Shown one piece after another: positions 34,101 to 44,892 of a DNA stretch of 64,000 nt. The DNA is from Angiostrongylus vasorum. Taxonomy: Eukaryota > Nematoda > Chromadorea > Rhabditida > Metastrongylidae. The number at the start of each line of letters is the position of its first letter. Position 1 is the stretch's first letter. The notes beneath the pieces are model-generated. The model made no database searches. It had not been told where the DNA came from and was given only the letters and a program-made list of their open reading frames with translations. The position numbers and the translations under genes are program-made. The stretch spans positions 1,490,501-1,554,500 of the forward strand of contig JADANN010000380.1 of assembly GCA_018806985.1 (NCBI GenBank). The letters are read 5' to 3'.

Positions 34101-37100
34101 AAGTATGTCCCAAATGAGTGCACTGTGAATGGTCGGCCTTTTGAGAATTTCTACGCACATGCATTTATTTCTAGAGATAGTTACGGTGTACCCGCACATC
34201 TATTCTGTACTAGTACTTATTTAACTACAAAATCTTGGGTGCTTCACTCTACACCAGTAGACAAAATTGTCGTTAAAATGTTTACCGTATTCCTGTTTAT
34301 AGTAGCTATTGCCAGAATGGTTCCTATTTGCTATTATGGTATGATTCTCGTGTAGATTAGCCATATCTACTGGTAACCACATTTGTTATTTCACTCTGTA
34401 AAAACTGCTACCTAGTCAGCATCTCAGGCACCTGCGTCTGCCGTCACATGAACTTTCTGTATAAGCCTTTGAATCGTTATTCTGATGAGCTTTTTGTTAA
34501 CCAGCTTCCGGTATACCGTCTTATCTGGTGTACCCTTCCGCATGTATCATGTCATGGTTCAAAACAGTTCTATCAGATTGCACTAAAGAAATTAAAAAAA
34601 GGATAAAGCTCTCAACGTTGATCAATCCCTGAGAGATACGCTATGGATTCTATTTCATTAAGCATCGTTTGGAGGTAAGTGAATGCATGTCTGCCCTTTA
34701 CAGTGACTCGCGGTGGCCTACCGATGTATCCAGCCAGCGCTGCTATCCTCGCAGACAAGTCTGGTACCAATTTGCCAATCCCGGAAGGATGGAAAGCTTG
34801 GTGGGCTATGGGCGCAAGGATCGATTCCACGTGTGTGTTGCAGGGCGCCTCCGACCACTGCGCCACACGCGCCCTTTTGCTAAAGAAGAAATATCCTAAA
34901 ATCTCCCTTTGAGCATTAACTCTGGTTTCTTCTGTCAAAGCTCCGCCTAATACCGAAGCAGATGTGAACACTATTGCTAGCCGGTGTTCGAGTGTTACTG
35001 TGTTTCACCCAGCTTCGCTCAAGTGCTTCCCTGGTGCCCGTTCACTCAACTATGTATCGTCAGATTGTTAATATTGTATTGTTATTATCGCCATAAACCG
35101 TTATAACCCAAGCTCGAGCATATTTTCTGTGCATACGGAAAAAAGTTCTGCGTGGCAAACTCGTACAAGGCGGAGCATTCTACTTCGAGATAACAATTAT
35201 TCGCTGCCGACCGACTCGAAGACATATATTCCACTGCACCAACTAATACACTGTTTCGTTCTGGAAACGTTCCAACCAAAAGTGCATGTTATCGTTCAGC
35301 AGAGTCGTATAGCTTCCAATTTTGAGTCCAGGATCCAGTTTGATTTTCTCAGTGTGTGCAAATTTCACACATAACACTGGACGCCCAGTCTTGCCTGTTT
35401 GCGGCGAGCGGCGACGCTTAATTCCAAGTTAGCTACGGACCTAAACAACGCGGCCGCGAATAAGACACGGCACCTAATGGATAGTACTGGGTTTTTTTTG
35501 GCAATAAGCGGCAATTTTCCGACAGTTAAAGCACTTAAATGACTCGCAACTGTGACCTGTCATAAGTGATAGAAAAGGAAATGCTGAATAAGTGGTCAGA
35601 AATTGAACTCTATTTGCCTTACATAGCAGACGGTGCCGGTTTTCCGTTAGCTCCCGATAATCTTTGGTATCTTTCTAGAAGATTTAACGAATTGTGAGGA
35701 CACATTCGTAGAAGTGACTTTCTTGTATTGCTCTAAGAGAATGCATAACCTATAACTTCTCATTTTAATTCTATTTAACTGAAATCTTCGAGTGTAGTCC
35801 AGTTTCTGTCGTGACGGAATAAGAAAACATTACTTTTATTTTAATTGCTAAAGTTCAATAAGAGCTAAGATAGCTTGTTGAAAGGTGCAGCTGAATACAT
35901 ATGAATGCCCTCCAAATAGCCTCCGCCGGCCTCTTTTTCCGTTCTCTAAGTCCTTCTCATCCATCTTTGCGTTGGTGCCATCAACTTTCCTCGTTATGAT
36001 GGACCTCCTTTTTTATCGTTTTGGGTTAACTTTAATGATGAAAAAATTAAACTTTATGGCTTATAACTATGTGAGCTTACAGCAGCGTCATCTTCGGTCT
36101 CGAATGACTTCTCATCCAAAGTGAGAATGAAAAAAAAGTGAAGATGTGGAGGACAACGTGGAACCTTATACCCATTCTGTCGAAGAGTCTGAAGAAGGTG
36201 GATCATAGAAAGAGGACGACGACATGGTTGTGAAATAAGCGATGAGAGTGATCTAGCAGTGTGGTGCCTCAAAAGCGCTGGATCACGAAAGTCCGTCTGT
36301 TTTGGGTAGGCACTTTTCACCTGGCTGTGGGTAACCGACTCATATTCATGTTCGACATATGGAAGTCAAGTGTGACCGAGACGAGCACAAATGCAGTACG
36401 GAAGGGTGTAGTGTGAGAAGCGATGAATGTAGACAAGACGAAAAATTCATCGGTCTGCGCTTTACGATGGACATTATTGAACTACAGCAGTTGTGGAACT
36501 ATTAGGGATTCCTTCAATGATGCTGAGATATTTGCAAAACTCCGGACCGCAGGTGTCTGCGGTGGGGAACGAGTGATTGCTGATGGCAAAAGATCGATAG
36601 AACTAGCTGGAGAGAGAGGCGAAACGAAAGACCCGCATGGTGTGGTGGTGAACGCGTTACTCCCCAGAAAGGACAATAACGCGTTCGCTCCCCCACTGCA
36701 GACACCTGCGGTTCGGAGTTTTGCAAATATCTCAGCATCATTGAAAGTAATATTTCGCAATATACCCTACCGTTAAAAAGAATAGGCAGTAAATAGTAAG
36801 TTAAAATTGTGATTACAACTGCAGCCTCAGCTTAACTGGGTTCGTTGCCGATTTGGGCTCCTCAGATCAATCCCGCTGACGGGTGGTTGCTGATGGCAAA
36901 AGATCGATAGAACTAGCTGAGAGAGAGGCGAAACGAAAGACCCGCATGGTGTGGTGGTGAACGCGTTACTCCCCAGAAAGGACAATAGCGCGTTCGTTCC
37001 CCACCGTAGACACCTGCGGTCCGGAGTTTTGCAAATATCTCAGCATCATTAAAGTTATATTTCGCAATATACCCTGCCGCTAAAAAGAGTAGACAGTAAA

Positions 37101-39959
37101 TAATAAGTCAAGATCTATGTATAGTGTCCAAATTGAATGTACTTATAGATTATAAAATAAATATTTTTGGGCATAATATTTAGAGTCCTAGTAAAACGTC
37201 ATGTTAATTACCTTACAACTGTTTCTAAAAGTAGTATCTGCAAACACTGATAGACGTGCACCATATGAGTATTGATCCGCTTTAAAGTGTATATCTAGAG
37301 TACAGTTATATTTAAGTAAGTCTTAATGATCCTAATGGACCTCATTCTCATCCAAATGGAAAGGTGTTCCAAATAGATGAGCTTAAGTATTTACGTAGAG
37401 GAGAAACATCTCTGTGCCATCCTTGCACGTAATGCTCTTCCACCGGAGCACCAACTCGTACGGGATTTTTTGTAAGTATGAAGAGTAGTTTTTATGCGCT
37501 GCGCTTGAAATAACGTCTGTATTCCACAAGTTATTGATTGGATATAAAAAAAGATCCAGAGAAAAGGTTCTGTGTGGAAAAAATAAACTTCTGGAAAGGA
37601 AGCCTATTCGATCCATTCTCTTCGTCCACTTTACCCCCCACCATTTTCCCCTTAAGCATTGCATCCAATGCATCTTGGGCATGAGGATTTAGCGGGAAAC
37701 GTTGCCGTAACCATTTCTGTTGGTTCGACCAAGAAAGCAGCACAGTGAAACGATTATATCTTAGCTGTAAGCAACTCTTGTCTTTCTCTTGCCGAGACTT
37801 CTTATTCCATTTTATGGTCACTTTTTGCCAATAGGAACGGTCCATAGGGTTACCATAGTCTTTAAAAATATGTAATTAAATTGGAATCTGTTTCTTCGAC
37901 TTGCTACTATTGTTGTTCCGCAGATACCCGAAAGTCGTCTAATTGGTGGTATTGAGACTGAACCGCACCAGTGGCCATGGACGGTCCAACTAACATACCG
38001 AGATGCACATCAATGTGGTGGTGCACTAATCGACAGCGAATTCGTTGTGACAGCAGCGCATTGTTTTTCGAAGAATCGAGATCCGGAAATGTATCGCGTC
38101 CACGTTGGCGTGCACAGATCCGGCGGTGGTAGAGCTCATTTCGTTCAGAACATTTCCATCCACCCACTGTTCAACCTCCTATGGCCGAGTTCGTACGATG
38201 TGGCACTGTTGAGAATTACACCTCCCGTGAAACTAGAGGGTAACAGAAATGTGAGTACAATCTGTTTGCCATCAACTCCTTCACTCACTCATCAAATGTG
38301 TATTGTAACAGGTAAATTGGATGTTTGATAAACTTGGATCATCTATGTTCAATTGTAGCCGTAAAAAATAGACATATACCTATTGAAACAATCTCCATAC
38401 TATAGAAGGATAAAGGATAAAGATGTCGGCATTGATCAATCTCTGAGGGATGTGCCATGCATTCGACTTCATTAAGCATCGTTGGAGGTGATCGAATGCA
38501 TGTGTGGCCTTCACAATGACTCACGGTGGCCTATCGATGTAACGAGCCAGTGCTGCTAACCTTGCAGACAAGTCTGGTACCAATATGCCAACCCCAGCGG
38601 GATGGAAGGCTTGGTGGACCGAGGGCGCGGGGATCGATCCCATGGGTATTGCACGGCGCCTCCGACCACTGCGCTACACGCACCCATATATAATCATACA
38701 CATGTGTATGTGTCCTATTATGATCTTATCGACAAGATCGTATTCATAAAAGCCGATAAAAGAATTGTTAAGATCCCAACTTATAGCAATTTTTGGATTT
38801 GCTTATTAAATTCGGCGCTTTCTCTGTTCTCCAATACGATAAGACTATTTTGCGGAGTTGTACATGTTCAGGTCAATAGCATCATCACTTAAGCAGAACC
38901 TTTCATCTGCAGTAATGTCAATTCTAACAACTTCATCATGTTGTTCTCCATTGGGTGACGCTCACGTTCAGTATTGAAAAAGGCGGCTCAAAGTGTTGGT
39001 CCATCTTGCTCCGTGAAGCTTGGTGTGAAAACCTTCAGACGTTGGTCTGTGAACAGGTTTAGTGTTGAAGCCGTTGCTAACGACCTTATACAAGGAACGA
39101 TGCTTCTTTAGTGCTTATTAAACTGTATCTTGTCCACATTGTGTTCAAATTCAAAGAAATCGATTCATAGTCAAGGATCGGACTTGTGTTATCTTTGCTG
39201 CTGACACTTACAGCGCAGGCAGCGTGGGATATCTCGTTGTTTTGGACAATAGAATAATGTTGTATTCCATCTCACTACTGTTCTTATAGGGTTACCAATG
39301 GAACCTTTCAATATTACGATGCGTACTTCTTGAGTACCGGTCGCCATCTTACCCATTGCGGAACATGACAAGCTAAAACGTCCTGAGATCAACCTCTACG
39401 CACTCGCCTGATCTTATATACGGGTTTACACCTGCCATACTTACCAGACTACAAGTGAGGCTTACTTGTTAAAAGCGATCCAAAACTGTTAATAAGCTTC
39501 TCAAACACCTGACTGAGCAGTTTTTTTTGCTTGGCATAAATGCAATTACTATGTTTATGTGCTAGACAGGGCGCGTTTAGCGCAGTGGTCGGACGCACCC
39601 TGCCAATACACCTGGGATCGAATCAGGCGCTACAGGCCCACCAAACCCTCCATCGCTCTGGGGTAGGCGAAATGGTAACGGACATGTCTGGGAGGACAGC
39701 AGAAGCACTGACTCCACACATCGGCAGGTCACCACGGGACATTGTAAAGGCTAGAAATGCATTCACCCACATTCAACGATGCTTAATGAAGTATACATGG
39801 CGCATCCCTCAGAGATAGATCGATGCCTAGAGCTTTATCCTTTATATGGAAGATTAGAATCGATCCGGCCCATTACAACAAAAATTGGGAGCTCATCCAA
39901 TGAACACACTTGCACCTTATTTTAGAAAATCCGTATTTGTCAATATATACACACTATAC

Positions 39960-40019
<60 letters not shown>

Positions 40020-40489
40020 ACGTCGTCGTTGTGTTGTGGTATTTTGATGTAGGTTGGGGACTGACTTCTGAAAACGGACGGAAGGCGGATGTGCTTCGAG
40101 AGATTCATGTTCCTATTATACCATTTGCACAATGCAACGATCTCGCTCATTATGCTGGACGGATTCATCTACCTTCCATGTTATGTGCTGGCTACACCCA
40201 AGGCATAATTGACTCATGTCAAGTAAGATCCATTTTCGTTTGATAAAGGTTGGTTCTATACACATTTTATATTGAAATCAGCAAGAATATCACGCGATGT
40301 CTACACTTCTAGGAATTTCAGGGAGATTCGGGTGGACCGTTGATGTGTTCAATATTGGGTCGATGGGAACTGCACGGACTGGTGAGTTGGGGAATAGGAT
40401 GTGGTCGAGCGGGACATCCCGGAGTGTACGCAAAGGTCGACGCCGCTCTCCCGTGGATTCTGATCGAAATGAATATGCTGCGACAATAA
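29428..40489 (+). CDS. secreted trypsin-like serine protease (S1), 4 exons
   Basis: Exons 29428-29553, 37924-38311, 40053-40222 and 40322-40489 join in phase to 283 residues. Residues 1-20 are a signal peptide ([15 protein letters not shown]). A short propeptide starting CGEHPDEIS runs to R47, and activation would give LIGG (usual form IVGG). The catalytic triad is visible: H88 in VVTAAHC, D134 in YDVALL, S231 in GDSGGP. D225, six residues before the serine, together with SWG, predicts cleavage after Lys/Arg. CIVTGWG spans the exon 2-3 junction, as in trypsins. Such enzymes act outside the cell in digestion, moulting or host interaction; which applies is not shown. Intron 1 is 8.4 kb and full of SINEs, a LINE piece and a probable nested gene. 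Because of that intron, the link between the signal-peptide exon and the catalytic exons rests on phase and family logic only. A (TA)n tract lies 40 bases before exon 3. Confidence 0.88.
30033..30312 (+). mobile_element. SINE family A
   Basis: Plus-strand copy (GTGTGGTGCAGTGGTCGG head) ending GCCGAGAGCTTTTTTT, in protease intron 1. Confidence 0.9.
30385..30750 (+). repeat. interspersed repeat family B
   Basis: Runs from GAATGGCCCGTGTTCACCAG to AAACCGTTGGGAGG with minor deletions. Confidence 0.85.
30842..30970 (+). repeat. family B, truncated second copy
   Basis: Begins TACTTGAACGGCCCGTCATC and stops at GTCAGCCCCA, about 90 bases after the previous copy: a tandem pair. Confidence 0.8.
31082..31120. 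repeat. (TA)n microsatellite
   Basis: Simple TA tract next to the 3' end of the following LINE fragment. Confidence 0.9.
31140..32215 (-). mobile_element. RTE-type LINE, internally deleted copy
   Basis: 31140-31873 on the minus strand is the C-terminal part of the same LINE as at 5.7-9.8 kb ([31 protein letters not shown]). 31950-32215 is its 5' start ([19 protein letters not shown]). The whole middle, including the RT, is missing. A 70-base family A SINE tail (31880-31949) sits at the join. The frame is more intact than in the copy at 8.4-9.8 kb. Confidence 0.8.
32565..32660 (-). mobile_element. PLE terminal-repeat remnant
   Basis: CCGACTTTCTATTAACCTCAG and AACACCTCGTGTTTGCTAA match the palindromic PLE unit at 2743-2985. 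Confidence 0.6.
32695..33062 (-). mobile_element. SINE family C, near-complete
   Basis: Read on the minus strand it starts with a classic tRNA-like head: GGAGCGGATAGCACAGTGG (A box) and TAGTTCGATTCCGCTCC (B box). The shared body follows, ending GACGTGAAGACAGGCC and an A/T-rich tail. The best reference copy of this family. Confidence 0.9.
33301..33413 (-). CDS. 3' terminal exon of an unidentified nested gene
   Basis: Minus strand: acceptor TTATTCACAG at 33414, then 36 codons (landmarks [18 protein letters not shown] and [14 protein letters not shown]), with stop TAA at 33301-33303. An AATAAA poly(A) signal overlaps the stop (AAAAAATAAAG). It lies within intron 1 of the plus-strand protease. 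Possible upstream exons are 36172-36225 ([20 protein letters not shown], donor GTATAAG) and about 35885-36020 ([20 protein letters not shown]), but I could not join them in phase. Family unknown. Confidence 0.4.
33420..34597. other. protease intron, nothing recognised
   Basis: Several short frames (for example 33588-33791 and 34125-34355) without family resemblance or splice logic. Confidence 0.5.
34598..34875 (-). mobile_element. SINE family A
   Basis: Reverse copy from AAAGGATAAAGCTCTC to CGCCACACGCGCCC, well preserved. Confidence 0.92.
34880..36170. other. protease intron, no firm feature
   Basis: Contains a GC-richer patch at about 35390-35470 and a possible minus-strand exon near 35885-36020 (acidic then arginine-rich). 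Otherwise nothing supported. Confidence 0.4.
36172..36225 (-). CDS. candidate start exon of the nested gene
   Basis: ATG then 17 codons rich in serine ([17 protein letters not shown]) ending exactly at a GTATAAG donor, phase 0. It could start the gene whose last exon is 33301-33413; middle exons not resolved. Confidence 0.25.
36512..36790. repeat. family D hairpin (perfect-looking inverted repeat)
   Basis: The left arm 36512-36570 (TTCAATGATGCTGAGATATT, CTCCGGACCGCAGGTGTC) recurs inverted at 36690-36748. The centre holds the family D body with GTGTGGTGGTGAACGCG. Confidence 0.8.
36800..37105 (+). mobile_element. family D element, full copy
   Basis: Starts CAGCTTAACTGGGTTCG, with tRNA-like GGTGTGGTGGTGAACGCG and GCGCGTTCGTTCCCC, and ends CTCAGCATCATTAAAG plus GACAGTAAATAATAAGT. 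In tandem with the hairpin copy before it. Confidence 0.75.
37531..37845 (-). other. open frame of 104 codons, status unclear
   Basis: ATG-initiated minus-strand frame (landmarks [16 protein letters not shown] and [15 protein letters not shown]) immediately before protease exon 2. The composition looks protein-like, but no family, splice context or poly(A) signal supports it. Confidence 0.2.
38407..38685 (-). mobile_element. SINE family A
   Basis: Reverse copy in protease intron 2, beginning GGATAAAGGATAAAG, so the tail repeat is visible. Confidence 0.92.
38690..39565. other. protease intron 2, nothing recognised
   Basis: A minus-strand frame at 39189-39392 (67 codons) has no family resemblance. 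No repeat family found. Confidence 0.45.
39569..39845 (+). mobile_element. SINE family A
   Basis: Plus-strand copy with GCGTTTAGCGCAGTGGTCGG and tail GAGCTTTATCCTTTA, in protease intron 2. Confidence 0.92.
39961..40013. repeat. (TA)n microsatellite beside protease exon 3
   Basis: TA tract ending 40 bases before the exon 3 start at 40053. Confidence 0.95.
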
Positions 40490-41389
40490 GTTTGTTGTCG
40501 TATCCACTAATGTGTCTTCATTATGTTGAGTTTATGCTTAAATTTGAAGGCACTCGGTGAAGTAAAGTGTCCTATGTTCTATGAAATAGATAGTCAAGTA
40601 GATATACGAACACACTTTTGTGTAACTGGGAACGAATGACGAGCGTCTACCGTAATACAGTCGAGTAAATCTGTAAATAAGATGTTCTAAAGAAAGCTAT
40701 ATTTTTCTGTATGTTGTATTGAGATCCATTACTATAAAGTTTCATACATTGTAGCAAAGATACTGTTAGATTTACAATGAATAACAATCTTAAGCGAAAT
40801 TTAAGCCAAGTCACAATATGTCAGACCAATACAATACCAGAGACAATATGTTAGTCCAGTCCAGTCCAAAAGTTCCTCGAAAGCGATGACGTGCAAGACT
40901 GAAACAATGGCTGGATGGTTTATTATAGCCTAAGCCAAAAGTAGTTACAAATCCATGCTACATATGACGTCATATTTGATTGTACAATCTAAACAAAATG
41001 ACTGCAATGATATGTATTTTGGTTGTAAACAGGGAAATGTAGTAATTTACACATAGTGGTACTAAGATTATTCTATCAGGAATGTAAAATATACATTTTA
41101 CTATGTTTTATAAGAAAATGATTAGCAAGAAAATCAATAGCAAGTGGACTGCGTTTACATTCCAAAAGGAAAACTTGGACACCAAAGTCACTTGGTACTT
41201 ACAGAAAGCAAAACAAGGAAAAGAACGGACCACGGTAAGTAGTTCTATACTTGTAGGAAATAAATGGTACAGATTGGTTTCCGTTCATCTTCTAGACTAG
41301 AATGAGGTGATCGGTAGGCTAAATACAGCTGTAAAGATAGTGAAGGTGTGCACTGTTTCTGAGAAGGCTGAATGACAAGAGGAATCGTA
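40490..41389. other. convergent intergenic region
   Basis: AT-rich sequence between the 3' ends of the protease (+) and the LRRC57-like gene (-). No canonical AATAAA is close to the protease stop. Nothing else seen. Confidence 0.5.
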
Positions 41390-43203
41390 TCACATCTTCC
41401 GTCTAGTGGCGGTGAAACGTTGCTGATATTCTTCATATCCCAGCAAGTCTTGAAATTCTCGCTCTTGAAATATATTTCCAGCGTAGCATATTATGCTAAC
41501 AGAGGACTCCGAGAGTAGACTAGTGGTGAATTCGGTCTTCGCCAAACAATTTTCTTCTACTCGAAGAATCTTCAAGTGCTGACACCTAGCCAGAACATCA
41601 CCATTCAAGAAGTTGAGTCGATTTTGGTTCAAGTTCAGCTCTGATACGTTGAGTGAACTCACCTGTAATGCGACTTTATCAAAATGAATCGGCACAAAGC
41701 ATTCTCATTTCACAATGATGTTGAGACGTTTGCAAAACTCCGGACGGCAAGTGTCTGCAGTGGCGATCGAACAAGCTATTATCCTTTCCGGGGGCCAAAG
41801 AGTTTACCAGCACACCATGCGCGTCCTTTGTTTCGCCTTTCTCTCAACTAGCTTTCTATCTGCCAATGCCATCATCCCCCGTCAACGGGATTGATCTGGT
41901 GAGCCCAACTCGACACTGAACCCAGTTAAGCTAAGACGGCAGTCATAATCATTATCACTTCATTTAAAGGACAACTGCAAATGTATTAAAGCTTCAGGAA
42001 CAAATGGTACTAATGGTCAAAAAGGAATCCATAACCCTACCAGAATGACCAAAAACAAAAGAAAACCATAACTTCGGTAACTAAGATTGCAGTAATGGTG
42101 TATGGTTTCTTAAGGAATCTAAGACAAAATCTACTGCAATTTCAGATCTAGCAAAATTACCTCATCAGGCAGTTCAGTGATCGAATTCTGCGAAAGATTC
42201 AACGTATCCAATGACATCAAATGACAGACAGGCACAGGAAAATTACTGAAGCAGTTGGCAGAAATGTTGAGTGTCTTCAGCGATGAACAACCCATGATGG
42301 TTTCAGGTAGGGTTGACAGTTTATTCGATTGAAGATTGAGAACCTCCAGATTTTTAAGTAAACCAATTTCATCAGGCAGTACACCGATGACGTTTTCAGC
42401 CAGGTGTAACTGTTTCAGAGCAGAAAAATACCCAATACTTGGTGGTAGGTCTTTGATCTTGTTTTGACTCAATTCGAGATTTCGGATGATTTCTCGGAGC
42501 TGAAAGAAGAAACATCAGAAAAAAAACGAACTCACTAGAAATGATAGAATTAGAGAGGAAGTAATAGCAGTAGGAGTCCTCTCAATGGATCATCGCCTCA
42601 TCGTGGCTGGGAGAAGCTCTTGGGTGTTGGGCGGCGATGTATACAGGGAATTCGTCTCCCCCAGGAGGGTCTCCCAAGCTGAGAAGGAATCCAGCGTTTG
42701 CATCAGGAAGCCCAGTTAAGAGTAAACCAATACCAGGATCTACCACCGTCCTGCTATCAAACTAGTCGCATGGTGGCAAATCTCCCTCTGTTCCACACGG
42801 GCGGCAACTGCCTGTGGCGGTTGACGAGCTGGGGGCAAACTTTGGCTAGGCTGACCTTAAGGCTCCAAGGAAACACAATGGCTAAACCAGCAAAGCTCCG
42901 AAAAATAGAGAATTTGCTGAGGCCCGCACAACCAGTAAGGACGTGCTAACCAAGAATCCTAGTAAGTGCTAAACTAGCAAGTAATATTAGTAGGAATTGT
43001 AGTAGTAGAAGCAAAAGTACACGAACCTCTTCCAAAGGTTGTGGAAAGGACTTCAGTCCACATGATTTCAATTGTAGGATTCTGCTTTTTCGTGCATTCT
43101 CGATATGACGCTGTATCGTAGCGTTCGATGGACCTGCACGCAGGCCTAATGAAGAAGCTACTCCTTTTCCGGAATGTTTCGTTTTCGACGATTCGTTTCC
43201 CAT
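41390..43203 (-). CDS. leucine-rich repeat protein, LRRC57-like, 3 exons, complete
   Basis: Minus-strand exons 43027-43203, 42161-42499 and 41390-41662 all join in phase 0 and give 262 residues (human LRRC57 is 239). The N-terminus MGNESSK fits an N-myristoylation signal. Then come IENARKSRILQLKSCGLKSF and about seven leucine-rich repeats (for example LKQLHLAENVIGVLPDEIG and LEVLNLQSNKLSTLPETI). The C-terminal cap LKILRVEENCL, then EYQQRFTATRRK, matches the family's ending (RFTATKKK). LRRC57 is a small membrane-associated LRR protein of poorly known role. Intron 1 holds a family B repeat; intron 2 holds a family D element. Confidence 0.92.
41710..41945 (-). mobile_element. family D element
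   Basis: ACAATGATGTTGAGACGTTTG start, TTTACCAGCACACCATGCG and the CCCAGTTAAGCTAAG end; in LRRC57 intron 2. Confidence 0.75.
42573..42950 (-). repeat. interspersed repeat family B
   Basis: Full copy from GGATCATCGCCTCATCGTGG to AAGGACGTGCTAACCAAG, in LRRC57 intron 1. Confidence 0.85.
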
Positions 43204-43585
43204 GTTTGCGGAAAAACGCTTCAAAGCAACCTTGCAGTCTTAGTAGAACAAGCAGAACACCCACAAGGGTTCCTCTCATAAATCCTACTATTCGTGGTCA
43301 CCGAAGCGACGATAACTTCGTAATTGCGCTTCCAAAGGAAAACAGTTCAAGAGACCATGAACACCTGACAAAATATCGAGGAAACATAGTCCACATGAAA
43401 GTGATGACTACGTACGAGCTAAATAAGCTTTGCTTTAGAAAGTTAGAAAAGTTAGTTACCAAAAAGCGTCATACTAGCAAATGTTTTTTAAGCTGAAAGC
43501 TATGGCGAAACATGGTATGGTACATAATATACAATGATCAACTAACGAGAAACAGGGCTAAAAATCTGTACTGTCGACCAATCAG

Positions 43586-43868
43586 CGGCGAGTGCAGCGC
43601 AGTGGTCGAAGCCGCCCTACAATACACATGGGATCGATCCCAGCACACCAGATTCACCAAGCCTTCCATCTCTCCTGGGTCGCCAAATTGGTACTAGACC
43701 TGTCTGGGAGGATAGCAGCACTAGCTCGATATACCGGCAGGCCACGACGAGTCACTGTAAATGCCAGATATGCATTCGATCACCTCCAACGATGCTTAAT
43801 GAAGTCGAATGCATGGTGCATCCCTCAGGGAATGTTCAACGCCAAGGGCTTTATCCCTTATCCTTTTT
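43586..43868 (+). mobile_element. SINE family A
   Basis: Head GCGAGTGCAGCGCAGTGGTC, B box GGGATCGATCCC, tail CTTTATCCCTTATCC. Confidence 0.92.
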
Positions 43869-43869
43869 T

Positions 43870-44490
43870 CGGTCGATCGTAGCTATGCTTAACAGTCTTC
43901 AAACTCAACCTGAAAGTTTCCTAGAAGTTCAATTGCGAATGCCACCCATACAAGACTACGACCACATTGCAGTCAAAGGCATAGTTCGCAAAGAATTCTA
44001 ATGCATGAAACCGAAGAAACAGAAAGGAGGATAAACATTTGGTCTATGCTGAACAAGAAAAAAACCATCTTTAGAGGCTAGGAAACCATTGTTAGCAGGG
44101 TTAGATGTAAAAGAAATATCACGAACCAAAACGAGCCTTTCAGAAAATGTGAGACCCTGTTTAGCTTCCTTTATACTTATAACCAGGTACTGCTCTAAAG
44201 TACAAAGTAGTGCTATGGAAAGGCCCCTGAAAGGGACGAATCAGTGAACTCGGTGTTACTGAACCACCACTTTAACGCCCGTCCTAAGCCGCATTTGCGA
44301 CCACCCCCCACCCCCTGCATGACACAAAACTGCACACCCCTGCCGGTGCGGCAGAGGACACGTCGGGAGTGGGGGGAAGGAGAGGGGAGTTGAGGTTGGA
44401 CTTGCGGTGGGGACCACACGAGTTCGGGTGTTTAATGCAGAGACGTTCTTGTGTCTGCATAAGGGAACACCTTTTTTGGAAAGTGTGAAA
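43870..44490. other. intergenic, with C/G-skewed patch
   Basis: Mostly unremarkable. 44281-44420 is a compact block of C runs followed by purine-rich G runs, unlike the AT-rich surroundings. Confidence 0.5.
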
Positions 44491-44494
44491 CTTA

Positions 44495-44892
44495 CTTGGA
44501 TACTTGGATATTTGGATCGACCGTCTTCACTGGTCGTGCGGTCTCCAGCATAATTTCCATTTTTTCGGAGTTTCGCTGGTTCATCTGTTGTGGTTCCCTG
44601 GAGTCCCAATGTCAGCCCAGCCAAAGTCTGCCCCAGGTGGTGACCACCACAGGCAGTCGACGCCGTTGTGGATCAGAGGGAGATTTGCCACCATGTGACT
44701 AGTTTAATACCAGGACTTCTCGTGGTGAATCTTCGTATTGGTTCACTCTCAGCTGGGGGTTCCTAATGGAAACACCGGACTCTTTCTCAGCTCGGGAGAC
44801 CCTGATGGAGGGATGAATCTCTTCACTGTACATCGCAGCCAGACACCCAGAAACACCTCCCAGCCATGATGAAGCAGTAAACTGTTAAACTG
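44495..44892 (+). repeat. interspersed repeat family B
   Basis: Begins TACTTGGATACTTGGATATT (a short tandem end repeat) and ends AACTGTTTGGAGG. Confidence 0.85.
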
